From Vitellaria paradoxa (lineage: Eukaryota > Streptophyta > Magnoliopsida > Ericales > Sapotaceae), in NCBI GenBank assembly GCA_019916065.1, contig CM034238.1, positions 1,466,699 to 1,530,698 on the forward strand: a stretch of 64,000 bases of DNA, given 5' to 3'. Both the position numbers and the translations under genes were made by a program. The number at the start of each line of letters is the position of its first letter. Positions within the stretch are counted from its first letter, which is position 1. Shown here in pieces: positions 39,901 through 48,801 of this stretch. The notes beneath the pieces are model-generated. The model saw only the letters and a list, made by a program, of their open reading frames with translations, was not told where the DNA came from and did not search any database.

Positions 39901-41195
39901 AAGTTTCTAGAAATACAACCTTGTTTGATTATTGATTAGAAAATTTATTTTTTTTACTTAATTTTATAATTATTAATTAAAATTTTATGTAAATTAAGTT
40001 ATACTTGAATTCTGCAACTACTTAATTGGGTTTGGTAGTTGTCTATGTTGCATATGGATGCAGGCACTTATTAAATAATATAGGGTTCTTAATCCCCATA
40101 ATTTTTGTTAGCAAAGTTTTTACATGAAGTTTTAGATAGAAGGCTACACGTTCTTTTCGTTTAATGTGTTATCTTCTTTGTTAAGGGTTGATCTCTTATT
40201 TGTTTCATATGTTTTATTTTTCTTGTTAAGGGTTGCATCTACTTGATACGCTTTACTAATACTTTGCAAACTTTATATATATATATATATATAAAATCAT
40301 ATGCAATTATGTAAGAATGTAGTTTAAAAAGGCATTTCAAATACTTTACAAAGTCAGATGAAAAGGATCTGTCTATATTGATTGCAACACAATGACAAAT
40401 AAAATCACTCTCATTGGAATAGGTCGTTAAAAAACAAATGCTCAACCAAAGTTATTTCAATAGTAACATACTAAACAATTTAAGTAATGTTTTATTGAAC
40501 TGGATAGTTTTGTATAACATTTACAATTGGAATTCAATACTTTATTGGTACAAATTAGCCATCGATACGTAGGCTTCCATCTCCTCAACCAACTGTTGAT
40601 ATTTATTTGATCTAAAGTTGATAATACGGACAAAAAAATCTACCCTAGCATAACCCTTTGATATATTCCACAAACTAGAAATATTTTACCATCAAGAATT
40701 CAAGTTTAGAATTGTCTTGATTTATAAAGGGGGTGAAAAAAAAAAAGAGGTTTTAAGTTCTTCTTCTAGATATCAACACAAATTATTCAAGTAGTGTAAG
40801 TCTATGAATTTGGATGCTTTTTGGGTTTGTGTATGTTTTGGGGATGGGATTCCACCAATAAAATGTTGCGAAGAATTTGGAAGCCAATGCTTATTGTAGA
40901 AGGTGTTTATTTTATTTATTTTTAAGCAAAATAAACTCTTGTTTCTTGCAAAATGTCATATGGAGGGAACAGTCCTCTTTTGTGATAGGATCTTCTTTTG
41001 TAGCCTTGATGGCTTCTATTATCAAATTGTCCAGCTTCTGAATATGTGATTTTGTTTTGCAGGGCAAATGCACAGCAGCCAAAACTTTTTGTTGGGATGA
41101 TCCTCATTCTCATCTTTGCTGAAGCACTGGCTCTTTACGGCCTCATTGTTGGTATTATTTTGTCTTCTCGAGCTGGCCAATCCAGAGCAGACTGA
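27870..41195 (+). CDS. VHA-c: V-type H+-ATPase 16 kDa proteolipid subunit c, three exons
   Basis: Exons are 27870-27948, 28085-28370 and 41063-41195. Junctions are GT-AG and the joined frame gives 165 aa, the usual plant length, with no lesion. The product forms the membrane c-ring of the vacuolar/endomembrane proton pump, carrying protons as the ring rotates against subunit a. The protein starts [18 protein letters not shown] and has four transmembrane helices (about 11-33, 53-76, 91-115 and 129-151). Glu142 in the fourth helix (FAEALALYG) is the proton-carrying carboxylate. It ends [10 protein letters not shown]. Intron 1 is 136 nt. Intron 2 is 12,692 nt and houses Copia, LINE and TRIM insertions. 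Coding capacity is intact, but correct splicing across this intron is inferred. Confidence 0.93.
28085..28370 (+). CDS. VHA-c: VHA-c exon 2
   Basis: After acceptor TTCAG|GTATGG it completes Cys27 and encodes Met28-Val121 plus two bases of Arg122, ending GTTAG|GTAGTG. It contains helices 2 and 3 and the conserved loop [19 protein letters not shown] longer upstream reading that starts inside intron 1 is only intron read-through. Confidence 0.93.
29394..29633 (+). repeat. Copia 5' LTR
   Basis: 240 bp, TGTTGATTAACTT... to ...GTTTCCTTCA. It differs from the 3' LTR only at the two positions in gctgaatactaataagg (versus gctaaatactgataagg). Confidence 0.97.
29634..29645 (+). other. Copia primer-binding site
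   Basis: TGGTATCAGAGC directly abuts the 5' LTR. It is complementary to the 3' end of plant initiator tRNA-Met, the usual Copia primer. Confidence 0.92.
29787..31211 (+). pseudogene. Copia gag-protease region (interrupted)
   Basis: The frame begins at ATG 29787 ([15 protein letters not shown]). It carries the Copia gag core, a CCHC zinc knuckle ([10 protein letters not shown]...C, near 30588-30627) and the aspartic protease motif MLDSGASDH (near 30874). In-frame TGA codons at 30081, 30363 and 30616 interrupt it. Each fits a CGA-to-TGA change, as expected from deamination of methylated CpG. The frame is lost near 31170 where the GAG-pre-integrase segment shifts. The knuckle and protease active site are otherwise conserved. 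Confidence 0.85.
31165..32585 (+). pseudogene. Copia integrase region (catalytically dead)
   Basis: It contains the HHCC-type GAG-pre-integrase zinc segment ([12 protein letters not shown]...CEFCILAK) and the DDE core. The first Asp is in HSDIGGP. The second position reads Phe (TTC at 31654-31656, RTFNGREY) where the family has Asp. The Glu is 36 residues on (GVAERKNRH). The D-x35-E spacing is kept but one metal-binding residue is missing. A one-base frameshift near 31967, in an A/T homopolymer, separates the C-terminal part, which then reads to a TAG at 32583-32585. Confidence 0.85.
32586..34316 (+). CDS. Copia reverse transcriptase-RNase H
   Basis: Open to TGA at 34314-34316, with an in-frame Met at 32796 (506 aa from there). 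Reverse transcriptase begins [14 protein letters not shown] and [15 protein letters not shown]. The catalytic YVDD is at 33351-33362. RNase H follows with YTDTDWAG, the [11 protein letters not shown] helix and VYCDN. It terminates in [14 protein letters not shown], where the polypurine tract overlaps the last codons. This is the only long intact frame in the element; it would have been part of a polyprotein. Confidence 0.9.
   Translation, partial: NLQQTTDQNLQQIENSEQDLEWPIALRKGIRTCTKHPISKYVSYARLSPVFYSFTTALSNTVVPNIIEEALVDLNWRAAVQEEMNALQKNNTWEMVELPDGKKSVGCKWVFSIKYNTDGSISRYKARLVAKGFTQTLGIDYQETFAAVAKLNTIRVLLSLAANLDWPLHQLDVKNAFLNGDLHEEVYMTAPLGFKGSSNKVCRLKKFLYGLKQSLMEWFEKFTRAVKRKDFTQAQTDHTLFYKHSRKGKITVLIVYVDDIIVTGSDLMELNSLKKYLAGEFELKDLGALRYFLGMEVGRSSAGISISQKKYVLDLLQEEKLLGCKPAETPRDPNVKLELEGGEEVDKEGYQKLVGKLIYLSHTRPDITFAVSMVSRFMHSPKKQHLEVVFRILKYLKYTPRKGLFFKKGSHKMVEIYTDTDWAGSSIDRRSTSGYCTYLWGNLVTWRSKKQPVVARSSAEAEFRALAHGICEGIWLERLLKELKMPHCTPMKVYCDNKVTINIAQNPVHHDCTKHVEVDRHFIKEKLDNKTICLDYIPTREQTADILTKGLHKPRFENLVSKLGMINIYSQLEGEC
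34298..34310 (+). other. Copia polypurine tract
   Basis: A purine run (TTGAGGGGGAG) ends directly at the 3' LTR and is the plus-strand priming site. Confidence 0.85.
34311..34550 (+). repeat. Copia 3' LTR
   Basis: 240 bp, same ends as the 5' LTR, followed by duplication TATAT. Confidence 0.97.
34556..35320. other. Intron sequence with (ATT)n microsatellite
   Basis: No coding family recognised. (ATT)n lies at 34908-34935 and creates a poly-Ile reading frame that is not a gene. Confidence 0.5.
35321..35565 (+). pseudogene. L1-type LINE reverse-transcriptase fragment (motif C region)
   Basis: With one frameshift near 35450 it reads the L1 ORF2 catalytic region: a [13 protein letters not shown] segment (family FADD; VDD at 35402-35410), then [19 protein letters not shown] and a weak PVG-like end near 35560. 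The 5' part of the ORF is absent. It may be the upstream part of the LINE fragment that starts again near 37145. Confidence 0.65.
35566..37144. other. Unclassified segment between two LINE fragments
   Basis: About 1.6 kb lying between two consecutive parts of an L1 ORF2. It begins with mixed-composition DNA (gtaccggtcatacccagagg near 35635), runs AT-rich, then becomes GC-richer at 36600-36960. It ends with a local duplication of aatataaagtgaggt (37045 and 37090). No protein, LTR or inverted repeat was recognised. It may be a separate insertion that split the LINE. Confidence 0.35.
37145..39010 (+). pseudogene. 5'-truncated L1-type LINE ORF2 fragment with A-rich tail
   Basis: Coding remnants in family order, across several frames: an [15 protein letters not shown] block (37170), [14 protein letters not shown] (37640), [21 protein letters not shown] (37818-37880), [15 protein letters not shown] and [14 protein letters not shown] (38000-38110). 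Then the zf-RVT domain ([20 protein letters not shown], 38515-38585) and an [12 protein letters not shown] end. The tail runs cattaataaaatttatgc, then A and (TA)n to about 39028. Frameshifts and stops are abundant. The first part is split by the TRIM at 37308-37634. Confidence 0.75.
37308..37634 (-). mobile_element. TRIM (miniature LTR retrotransposon) nested in the LINE
   Basis: A 327-bp element on the minus strand. The 5' LTR is 37634-37511 (124 bp, TGATGCGATCC start, with the cctacatcggttag motif common at TRIM LTR starts). A TGGTATTAGAGCC primer-binding site for initiator tRNA-Met (near 37508-37496) and an internal region of only about 90 bp follow. The 3' LTR is 37421-37308 (114 bp, ends TATCA). 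Flanks caaaa (37303-37307) and ctaaa (37635-37639) are a 4/5 duplication. The LINE reading continues across the site: an L1-like ...WLSGGKQ before it and LLPRGAM after. It encodes nothing. Confidence 0.7.
39210..39654. mobile_element. MITE-like repeat in the VHA-c intron
   Basis: The left end GGGCCTGTTTGGCGCTTCAAAAAA and inverted right end GGGTCCGGCTGGCGGGGCAAAAAA match at about 17 of 24 positions. AAT flanks both sides. The interior (acaaaccctaata, aatccgtttcgacgg) resembles, in opposite orientation, 46530-47075 (tattagggtttgtaaa, tttgaaacggattt), so this is probably one family. Confidence 0.45.
39655..41062 (+). other. 3' part of VHA-c intron 2
   Basis: AT-rich intron sequence with (TA)n at 40275-40292. 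No further element was recognised. Confidence 0.5.
41063..41195 (+). CDS. VHA-c: VHA-c exon 3
   Basis: After acceptor TTTTGCAG|GGCAAATG it completes Arg122 and reads [20 protein letters not shown] onward to TGA (41193-41195). It contains helix 4 with essential Glu142. It fits exon 2 in phase despite lying 12.7 kb away. Confidence 0.93.
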
Positions 41196-41241
41196 GAGGA
41201 GGGTTGAAAGTTTCCTTAGTATCATCTTTGGAAATATTTAG

Positions 41242-41247
41242 AATAAA
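41242..41247 (+). promoter_or_regulatory. Possible VHA-c poly(A) signal
   Basis: AATAAA 47 nt after the stop codon in an A-rich context. Plant signals are loose, so the actual site may lie further on (T-rich DNA continues to about 41600). Confidence 0.35.
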
Positions 41248-44058
41248 ATTAAAAAAAAAAAGGTTTCAAATTCTTAGGTTTGAATGGCGCGTGCGGTGTT
41301 CTTCGGCGGCCTTGCCTTGAAGGTGATTAGATTGCCCGCAAACATATTCATTTTGTGGCTGCTCAGTGCTATTTGTAGGGTAGTAAGGACCGAGTGCTAT
41401 TTGTAGGGTAGTAACGACTGAGTGTCTATGCAAAATAAGAGCCCATTAAGCTTGTGCCTGTTTGGGTTCTTTTTTTTTTTTTTTTTTTTATTTTCATTAT
41501 TACTGTTTTCTGCCTTTAGAATTCAGACCTGCGATGACCCTATTATTTGGAACTGATGTGTTTTATATATTTTGTATTTGTTAAATCTGGTTTCTACTCA
41601 TATGTTTTACGAGGTGTTGTGAAATTAGGATATAATTTGTTGGCCTTGTTTTTTTTTTTTTTTTAACTGGATTTCTGGTTTGCCTGCAATGGTTTTGGAA
41701 TGTCACAATTTTATCTTCCTTTAATGTCTGTTCATCTCTGGGGATTGGACTTTTATGAACATTACAAAAGTAATATTCCATTTTTTTTAGTATACGTTGG
41801 TTCATGGGAGAGGGGATCGTGCTGAAAATTTGACTCAATTTGTCCCCCCAGAAAATATTGAAACAGGCAATTCTCTTTGTATTGTAATGTTGTGGCTTGG
41901 GCGAAGTGTGGATTTGAATTTCCATGAACTACAGATGAGGGGTGTATTTGGACTTTGGGCCGACGTGTCATCCTGGGTCGGTATTGTGTTCTCTCTTGCG
42001 GTTTTTTTTCCCTCGCCCCAAACCTCACTTCCAATTATAACGTCAATCAAGGTCTTGGATTTATTCTTCAATACATTAACTTGAGTTTCCGTAGGATTGC
42101 TGGATGGGGATTTATTTGATTATTAATTTTAAAAAAGGTCAATTTTTTTATCTGTACTTAGGCTTTGTTTCGTCGTAGGATAATTTTTAGTTTTTTTTTT
42201 TTTTTTTCATCTTATATGATTTTTTTAATCAAAATTTAATTTTTTTCAAAGTTGTAATTTTTAGGCTTGTTAATTGTATTTGTAAAAATAATAATAATAA
42301 TAAATATAAAAGTTTGAAAATTTACAAGAAAAGTAAAAAAAAAATAATTATTTGTTATTTTTTATTTAAATAGATGTGAATTTTTTAATTAATTTTTTTA
42401 ATGTAATTAATACATTTGATTTTTTAGCATTATACATGTCATGCTAACCCTAATAAGGTATGTTTAAGTTGTATTAGATTTTCTGTCACTGTGCCTTATT
42501 AATACCCCCCTCAAAAAAATTAAAAAAAAAAAATAGCAAGCCATTTCTTAATCGGATTACACCCTAATAAGCTATGTTTAACATTTAATTGCACAGTATG
42601 CAATAAATACGCATGGACCATGAAAGTATAATTAAAAATACATATTCAATTACATAAAATTTATATTTAATTTCCTTTTAAAATGTTTTCTTATCCAAAA
42701 CCGAAATGGTAGCTTAATTTATTTTCATTGAATTAGTTGTAAAAAAAAAAAAGGGATAAATTTTCTTCAATTTGTAAAATAATGAAATCTATTTCATGTT
42801 AATGTTTTATAAAGATGCAAATATTTTTAATTTTAAGAGAAAATGATACTTAGAATGATAGATTTGATGGAATTTAATTGCATTTGATGGGAACATTAGC
42901 TCTTATATTTAGAATTAAAATATGATTTTAGATGGATTTTATTTTATTTCATAACTTAAATTTTGAGATTTTTAATAATTTGAAATCTAACCTAAAATAA
43001 TAGAATTTAATGAAAATTCTCTCTCTTATTAAACCATCTAAATAAACAAACAAACAAATAAATAAATAAATTTATACTCACGTATCATATTTATCATTTT
43101 TTTATTTCTTATTAATATGGTCAAATTTAGTATTTTTCATAAATCAATTAAATTCAATTCTTAAATTCAAACATGTATTCTAGACCCAAAATTTTATTTA
43201 TTAAAATAAATTAAATCAATTATTTATTTAAAAATCAAATCAATTTTAAGATAGAAATGTTTACAAATAGGGTGTTGTAGAATTGACTCTTCAAAAAAAT
43301 AAAAATTAATTATAGAGTTGTTAATCAAATATTATTAATTGGACTACATATTTTTCAATCTTATGAAATATTTTAGGTTGAAATAGAATTTTTTAAATAA
43401 TTTTAAAATTTAAAATTTGACTTATTTTTAATAAATAGCTAGGGTAAAAAAAAAAAAGTTTGCACACTTACAAGTAATTATTAATATAGAAAATATATAT
43501 ATTTAAAAAGTCGTAAAAATAACCACATTTCTCTATTTTTTTATTTTGATTTCCAATTAAAAAATTGAATAGTAGAATATATATAATTTATTAAAATTAT
43601 TATTTAGCCTTATATCTAATATATGAAGAAGGAAATAATACATAAAATAGTTGATTTAGTGGCAACCTTTTTGTTATTTATTATTTTTATTTTTTTTTAA
43701 TTTTTGTGTATGGCACTTTATGATGGAAAATATCACTTCGTCGATGAATCTAACAGAGTTATCATGTTGTCTTAACTTATCCACATAACTGTGGATGATG
43801 CTTAAAAAAATTATATTTTTATTAATTTTTTTATCAAAAAGTGCTACAAAAATATGTAACAAAAATAGTTGTGTCATAAAATATTTTTTGACTAATTATT
43901 TTTTTAAAGTGATAAGTTTTGAAAATTACCACATCATTTAAAATTTTTTTCTGAAAAAATTATAATAATATAACAATAATATTATTTTATTTGATTAGTC
44001 AATTGAGTAGACGCGTATTAAGTAATGTTATCTTTTGTCCCCTTTTCTCCATCTTTCT
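41248..44058. other. Intergenic DNA downstream of VHA-c
   Basis: Includes a 28-bp direct duplication (gtgctatttgtagggtagtaa near 41366 and 41393). 41640-42060 is GC-richer without a recognised gene, and 42100-44050 is AT-rich. Confidence 0.45.
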
Positions 44059-44074
44059 CTTTCATTTTTAGGTA

Positions 44075-44400
44075 AAAAAAAAAGGATTTAACCTCGAGAG
44101 ATTCACTCCCTAGGTCAAACCCCTAGAGAGTGAATCTCTTTTGGTTTGTGCCACACATACTGGCCCCTCAACATGTATAGCGGTCAATCGCGAACTCGCG
44201 TAGCGGCGGGGAGTCGGACCCACACCCAAGAACTGGATACGGTTCGTCCAGCCAAGGAGGCCCGTCCTACCAACCTTTACTACGCTTTACGCCCGGGAGG
44301 CTGGCCCCAAGTTTTTGCTAGAGAGGAGACTTGAACTTGAGACCTTGGGGTGGTAAGCCCCTAAGTCCCAGTCCAAGACCATCCCATCTAACCCCTTGGG
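44075..44400 (-). mobile_element. SINE-like retroposon, 326 bp, ending in poly(T), with terminal hairpin
   Basis: A perfect 16-bp duplication, ctttcatttttaggta, flanks it (44059-44074 and 44401-44416). On the minus strand the head resembles a tRNA: an A-box-like GGGGTTAGATGG (near 44385-44397, two mismatches) and a B-box AGTTCAAGTCT (44327-44337). The body is GC-rich. Near the 3' end a stem of about 18 bp (44097-44114 with 44121-44139, one mismatch) closes a short loop, and the element ends AAATCC followed by T10. The poly(T) end sets it apart from the A-tailed SINEs here and recalls T-ended Au-like SINEs. No protein is encoded. Confidence 0.7.
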
Positions 44401-44580
44401 CTTTCATTTTTAGGTAGCTGCACTCTACTTTTGCAAGTGACATCTCGAGAGCAGAAAGCTGGCGCTTTTTGCCTTTTTCCTTAAAAAGAGCACTTTAAAA
44501 AATAAATAAATAACAAAAGAAAGAAGCATTAATAGTATCACATGCGGATCCGCATAGAGCTACGCTCAATTCTTTAAAAA

Positions 44581-44600
44581 TATATATATATATATATATT
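44581..44600. repeat. (TA)n microsatellite
   Basis: Ten TA units between the SINE-like element and the 44.9-kb element. Confidence 0.9.
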
Positions 44601-45169
44601 CAATATAAAAAAGATTATAAATATATATAAACAAATTTATTTAAGGGTGGTTGAATAGATGAATAATTGTTTAGTGATACAAATTAAAAGAGACGTATTC
44701 GAAACTATTGACAGTAAAGTTATGTTTATAAAGTTTTCAGAATATGAAAGAACGAATGGGATTATTATAATTTGTTTTATTAATTTGAAGGTTATTTTTG
44801 TGTAAAAAATATTTGATATTAATGTATAATATTGGAGTTTTTTTAAGCTGGTCATTATTTATGTACTTATAATGATTTAAGTCATACCAAAAAACTTACT
44901 TGTGAATAAGTCACACTTGCAACAAAAAGACAAAAAAGAACATCACGCGTTTTTCACTATATTTCAAAACTGCCAGTTTTATCCGAAAATAGTGCACACT
45001 TTACTCATAACTTCCGTGACTTTTCATCTTCTTTATAAAGCAAGTAAAACTGATTTTTGGAAACAAAATCAAAACTGTTTGAGAAAAATCTAATTTCACG
45101 ACTTCCATCTTCTTTACAAAACAAGCAAAACTGATTTTTGGAAACAAAATCAAAACTATCTAGGAAAAC

Positions 45170-45352
45170 AGTACCACATAATAAAACAATACCACAAAAA
45201 AAATAGTACCACATATAAAACAGTATCGCATAAAAAACAGTACCACATAATAAAACAATACCACATAAAAAACAGTACCGCATAATAAACCAGTACCGGC
45301 ATAATTAAACAGTACCGCATAATAAAACAGTACCTCATTAAAACAGCACAAT
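45170..45352 (+). repeat. Short tandem array, about 11 x 16-18 bp
   Basis: Units follow aaaacagtaccrcataat, with variants (cagtatcgcat, caataccacat, cagtacctcatt). Uneven unit length and frequent point changes indicate an old array. Open frames across it (minus strand, rich in Tyr/Phe/Val/Leu) are only repeat read-through. Confidence 0.85.
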
Positions 45353-45354
45353 TC

Positions 45355-46030
45355 TTGCATGATATAGTCATGCGGTGGTACCGTTTTTGAACGAGCATGC
45401 ATCCTAAAAAAAACAGCACCACAGACATGTGGTACTGTCACACATACGGTACTGTCGGTCATTGTTTGATATGTGAACTATTTTTGTGTTTAAAATGTGG
45501 ATGTTTGCATGGATAGAATCATGCGGTACAGTTTTTTTGACGAGCATGCATCCTAAAAAAACAGTACGCAGACAGTGGTACTGTCACACATGCGGGTACT
45601 GTCGGTCATGTCTTTTGAAATGTGAACTATTTTTGTGTTTACATGTGATATTTGCATGATACAGTCATGCGGTACTGTTTTTTGAATGAGCATGAATCCT
45701 AAAAAAAAACAGTACAGCAGACATGTGGTACTTCGGTCATTCGTTTGATAAGTGAAACTATTTGGTGTTTACATGTGATATTTGCTGATAGAGTCATGCG
45801 GTACTATTTTTGAACGAGCATGCATTCTAAAAAAAACAGTACCGCAGACATGTGGTACTGTCACACATGCGGTACTGTCAGTCATTCGTTTGATATGTGA
45901 ACTATTTTTGTGTTTAAATGTGATGTTTGCTGTGTTTAAATGTGATGTTTGCCATGATAGAGTCATGCGGCACTGTTTTTGAACGAGGTATGCATCCTAA
46001 AAAAAATAGTACCGCAGTCATGTGTTTAAA
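45355..46030 (+). repeat. Satellite-like array, about five units of 130-167 bp, with hairpins
   Basis: Units start at 45355, 45505, 45652, 45782 and 45949 (ttgcatgatagagtcatgcgg). Each contains tgcggtactgttttt, then 20-odd bases, then its inverse aaaaacagtaccgca (15-bp stem). A second hairpin, acagtaccgca/tgtggtactgt, is clearest at 45836-45861. The last unit carries an extra 21-bp duplication (tgtgtttaaatgtgatgtttg). Confidence 0.85.
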
Positions 46031-46375
46031 TACGTAATCTAGATCCGTATATATTACTTCGGACCGACATTAATCTCACAGCACAAACTCGCGTAATCCG
46101 TGTGTATTCTTTCGTATATAATCCTTTACAGATTTTTATCTCACTATATCTTCACGCGATTTATAAGGAATGAAACAAAAAACGAAAAACGTGATTCTCG
46201 GTTCCATAATTTTCGGCCAAGTTCTTCTCAATTAATTATAGAAAAAGGGTATTTAAGTCATATTATAATTATATTTAAAACAAACCCGTGGGACCCACTC
46301 AAAAGTATGACTTAAATACAAAACTTTCACATTATGTGACTTAAAAGCAATGCTTTTTTTTTTTGGGTGTGACTA

Positions 46376-48516
46376 ATAGCTTTAAAGATTATCAAGTATG
46401 ACTTGAATACAAATTTTCATATAATATTTTATATTTGATCGGTATTTATGTATTATTTAAATTTAAAATTTTACTTGTGTTAAGTCTACACCAATCCAAA
46501 TTCTTAGATCTGCTACTGAACCATATAATGGAGGCGTTTGAAGTGTAGAAAAATAATGAAAAATGTGGTTGTAATAACTTTTTGACGTTTGGCACTTACC
46601 ACCAAATTACGTTTTTTCAGGATATAAATAGTGTAACTTTTTGAATTTTACGATAGAATGTTGGAAAGACACAAATCGTTTGAAACGGATTTCTAGATCT
46701 GTTTTAACAGATTTACGCTAGAACTTTTTGAAAGTATTGGAATTTTTTTATTTTTGCATTAATGTGTGGAGAGAAAAATTGTTCGAACGGATTTTTAAAT
46801 CCATTCTAACGAATTTATGTCAATTTTTTTGAAAGTTGTTAAAAAATTTTTAGAATTTGCAGAAAAGTTATTGAGAATTTGTAGAATTGTTATTAGGGTT
46901 TGTAAAAATTTATTATGGTTATAAAAATTATTGAGATATGTAAATATATAAATTTATAAAACTTTCACCAAATACAAGAAGAATAAAATGTATCAAAGCA
47001 TTTTAAAAATTTTTTTTAAAGTTTTAAGAGATATACGCTACTTTTTTTTTTTTTTTTTTAGGCATACCAAACACATGTAGGATTAGTGAGGTGCATGCTT
47101 TTATTTATCAAATACCAGGCAATGTCGGTTGTCCACTTGGAACTCAATTTGTTTTCTTCCTTTCACCAAAAGCCTGCAAAATCACAGTCACTCCTAACTA
47201 TTTCATGAATCTAATTAAACCAGAACTTGGATCAAAAGATTTGGTTACGTAGGAAGTGGAACAGTATGATTCGCGAGGGCTACAACAATTAATTAAAAAA
47301 AAAAAAAAAAGTTGTTTGGTTCGAATTAGTGTTACCAAACACGAAATGCATAAATGTCAGATGGAGGACTAAAAATATCTATGAGACCGATTAACAATAG
47401 TTTCTATTATGCTTAGTTCAAAAAGGCTTTATTCAAAATATTCATGTTTAAAAATTTTTTAATAATAAAATATAAAAATTTTACCATTATTCTGATAATT
47501 ATGGTAGGATCGATTGTGGTTCTTTATTCTTCTCTTCTAGTTATCTAAATTCGTAATTTGAACTCCCAATATACAACGATTTTAGGGGGTTATATTAACA
47601 AAAAATTTTCAAATGACGAATTATTAGTTTTGTACTCTTATCATATATAGGTAGTGTTTAGATACCAAGAAAAATAAAAAATTGTGCAAAAGTGACACGT
47701 GTAAATTTGATTGAAGAAAATTAATAAAAATTAAATTTTTTTTTTTAATGCTTGTTGATATATCAAATACTTCGTAATAATAACAAACTCTTGTTATCAC
47801 ACATATGTTTAAATTATAATAAAAATTATTTTCATTTGATCATCGCGTGAAATAATTTCCCTAGACAAAGACCAATCAAACTCCTTGGATCAAATGAAAT
47901 CCTTTCGATTTCTCGTGACACGAAATTTCCTCGAAGAGAATAATTAACAATCATCACTCTCATTTTTTTTTTTTTTTTAACCAACTTTTAATGTAGTGCG
48001 ATTTCCAAACTTGGCTTTGGCGGCAATAGCTTAGCTAAAATATGGAGATAACATTATATAAATATATACATATATTATAAACCTAAAGCTCACCATGCAT
48101 ATATGGTGGGATAATAACGTCTTCAAATTAACTACTCTTTGTCGTGGATTGCGAGAGATAACCTGAAAAAATTAGGTTTGGTCACTGGCTCAGCAGAGCT
48201 GGCACCATAGAGCTATTAATGTTTCTGTTCTATAGCTCGTCGGATATATTTACTTTTTGAGACCAAATTAGGCCACATTCTCGGTAATGAGCTCATGACT
48301 CCTCCATCTCAAAGTATATCTTGGATTCTCTTTATGTTCAATGAAGACTTCTTAATGAGATCACCTCACTTGCTTTTGCTAGTCCGGCATCATTATAAAA
48401 CTAATAGGGATATATATTGGTTCCTTTAATTTGAGATAAAAAAATAAATACAATAAATGTAGCCATGAACTATCCAGTATTGTGCCATCACACTTTCTTT
48501 TGCTACTATAAAATTC
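46376..48516. other. AT-rich intergenic DNA
   Basis: 46530-47075 resembles the MITE-like repeat at 39210 in inverted orientation (ggaggcgtttgaagtg at its left, an inverted ccaaacaca near 47068). A T-run lies at 47042-47059. No gene. Confidence 0.4.
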
Positions 48517-48528
48517 AAAGGAATGGTT

Positions 48529-48731
48529 TTTTTTTTTTTTTTTTTTTTGGTACAGGGCATCGGTTTTACCTACTGAGTTACAAACTCTCGAGGAACTAGC
48601 GCAGCAACCCACGTCACGCCCCTCCACTTAAATTCTGGCCGCTCTAGGTAAGAAATCGAACCTACAACCTGGGTATATCACCCAATCCTTAGGCTTGACT
48701 TCTACTCCACTGAACCAACCAGAGGTGGGTA
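48529..48731 (-). mobile_element. tRNA-derived SINE, same family as 15541
   Basis: Minus strand. A-box TGGTTCAGTGG (48707-48717) matches the Pol III consensus, and B-box GGTTCGATTTC (48652-48662) has one mismatch. The tail gatgccctgtacc is followed by an A-run of about 20. Flanks aaaggaatggtt (48517-48528) and aaagggaatggtt (48732-48744) form the target-site duplication. Blocks attgggtgat, taagtggrg and cctgtrccaaaa are shared with the plus-strand copy at 15541. Confidence 0.85.
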
Positions 48732-48801
48732 AAAGGGAATGGTTCTTTTTGAAATGTGTTTGTGTTAAAGATTGTTAATAGAACAATTAAAGTTGAAGAT
48801 A

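Larger units (their letters stand above)
28371..41062 (+). other. VHA-c intron 2, 12.7 kb, transposon-filled
   Basis: Bounded by GTAGTG and TTTTGCAG. Ordinary AT-rich intron sequence occupies 28371-29393 and about 39655-41062. Between them lie Copia (29394-34550), L1 fragments with a nested TRIM (35321-39010) and a MITE-like repeat (39210-39654). The unmodified intron may have been about 2.5-3 kb or less. Confidence 0.8.
44878..46375. mobile_element. Candidate non-autonomous DNA transposon packed with palindromic tandem repeats
   Basis: The left end (44878-44915: taagtcataccaaaaaac, then taagtcaca) and the inverted right end (46375-46335: tagtcacacccaaaaaa, then taagtcaca) align well, as imperfect terminal inverted repeats of about 38-41 bp. 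Inside are an 82-bp tandem duplication (45010-45170), an array of about eleven 16-18-bp units, and about five 130-167-bp units. All are built on acagtaccgcat or its inverse. No protein of any length is encoded outside repeat-derived frames. Subterminal arrays of a short word in both orientations are how some transposases recognise their elements. No convincing target-site duplication was found, so the superfamily is open. Confidence 0.45.

Noticed and set aside
45170..45352. CRISPR-like array
   Set aside because: Units are contiguous with no unique spacers and the genome is a plant's; this is a minisatellite.
45005..45462. Minus-strand open frames rich in Tyr, Phe, Cys and Val, membrane-protein-like
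   Set aside because: They are translations of 16-18-bp tandem repeats; overlapping frames look alike and unit length is not a multiple of three.
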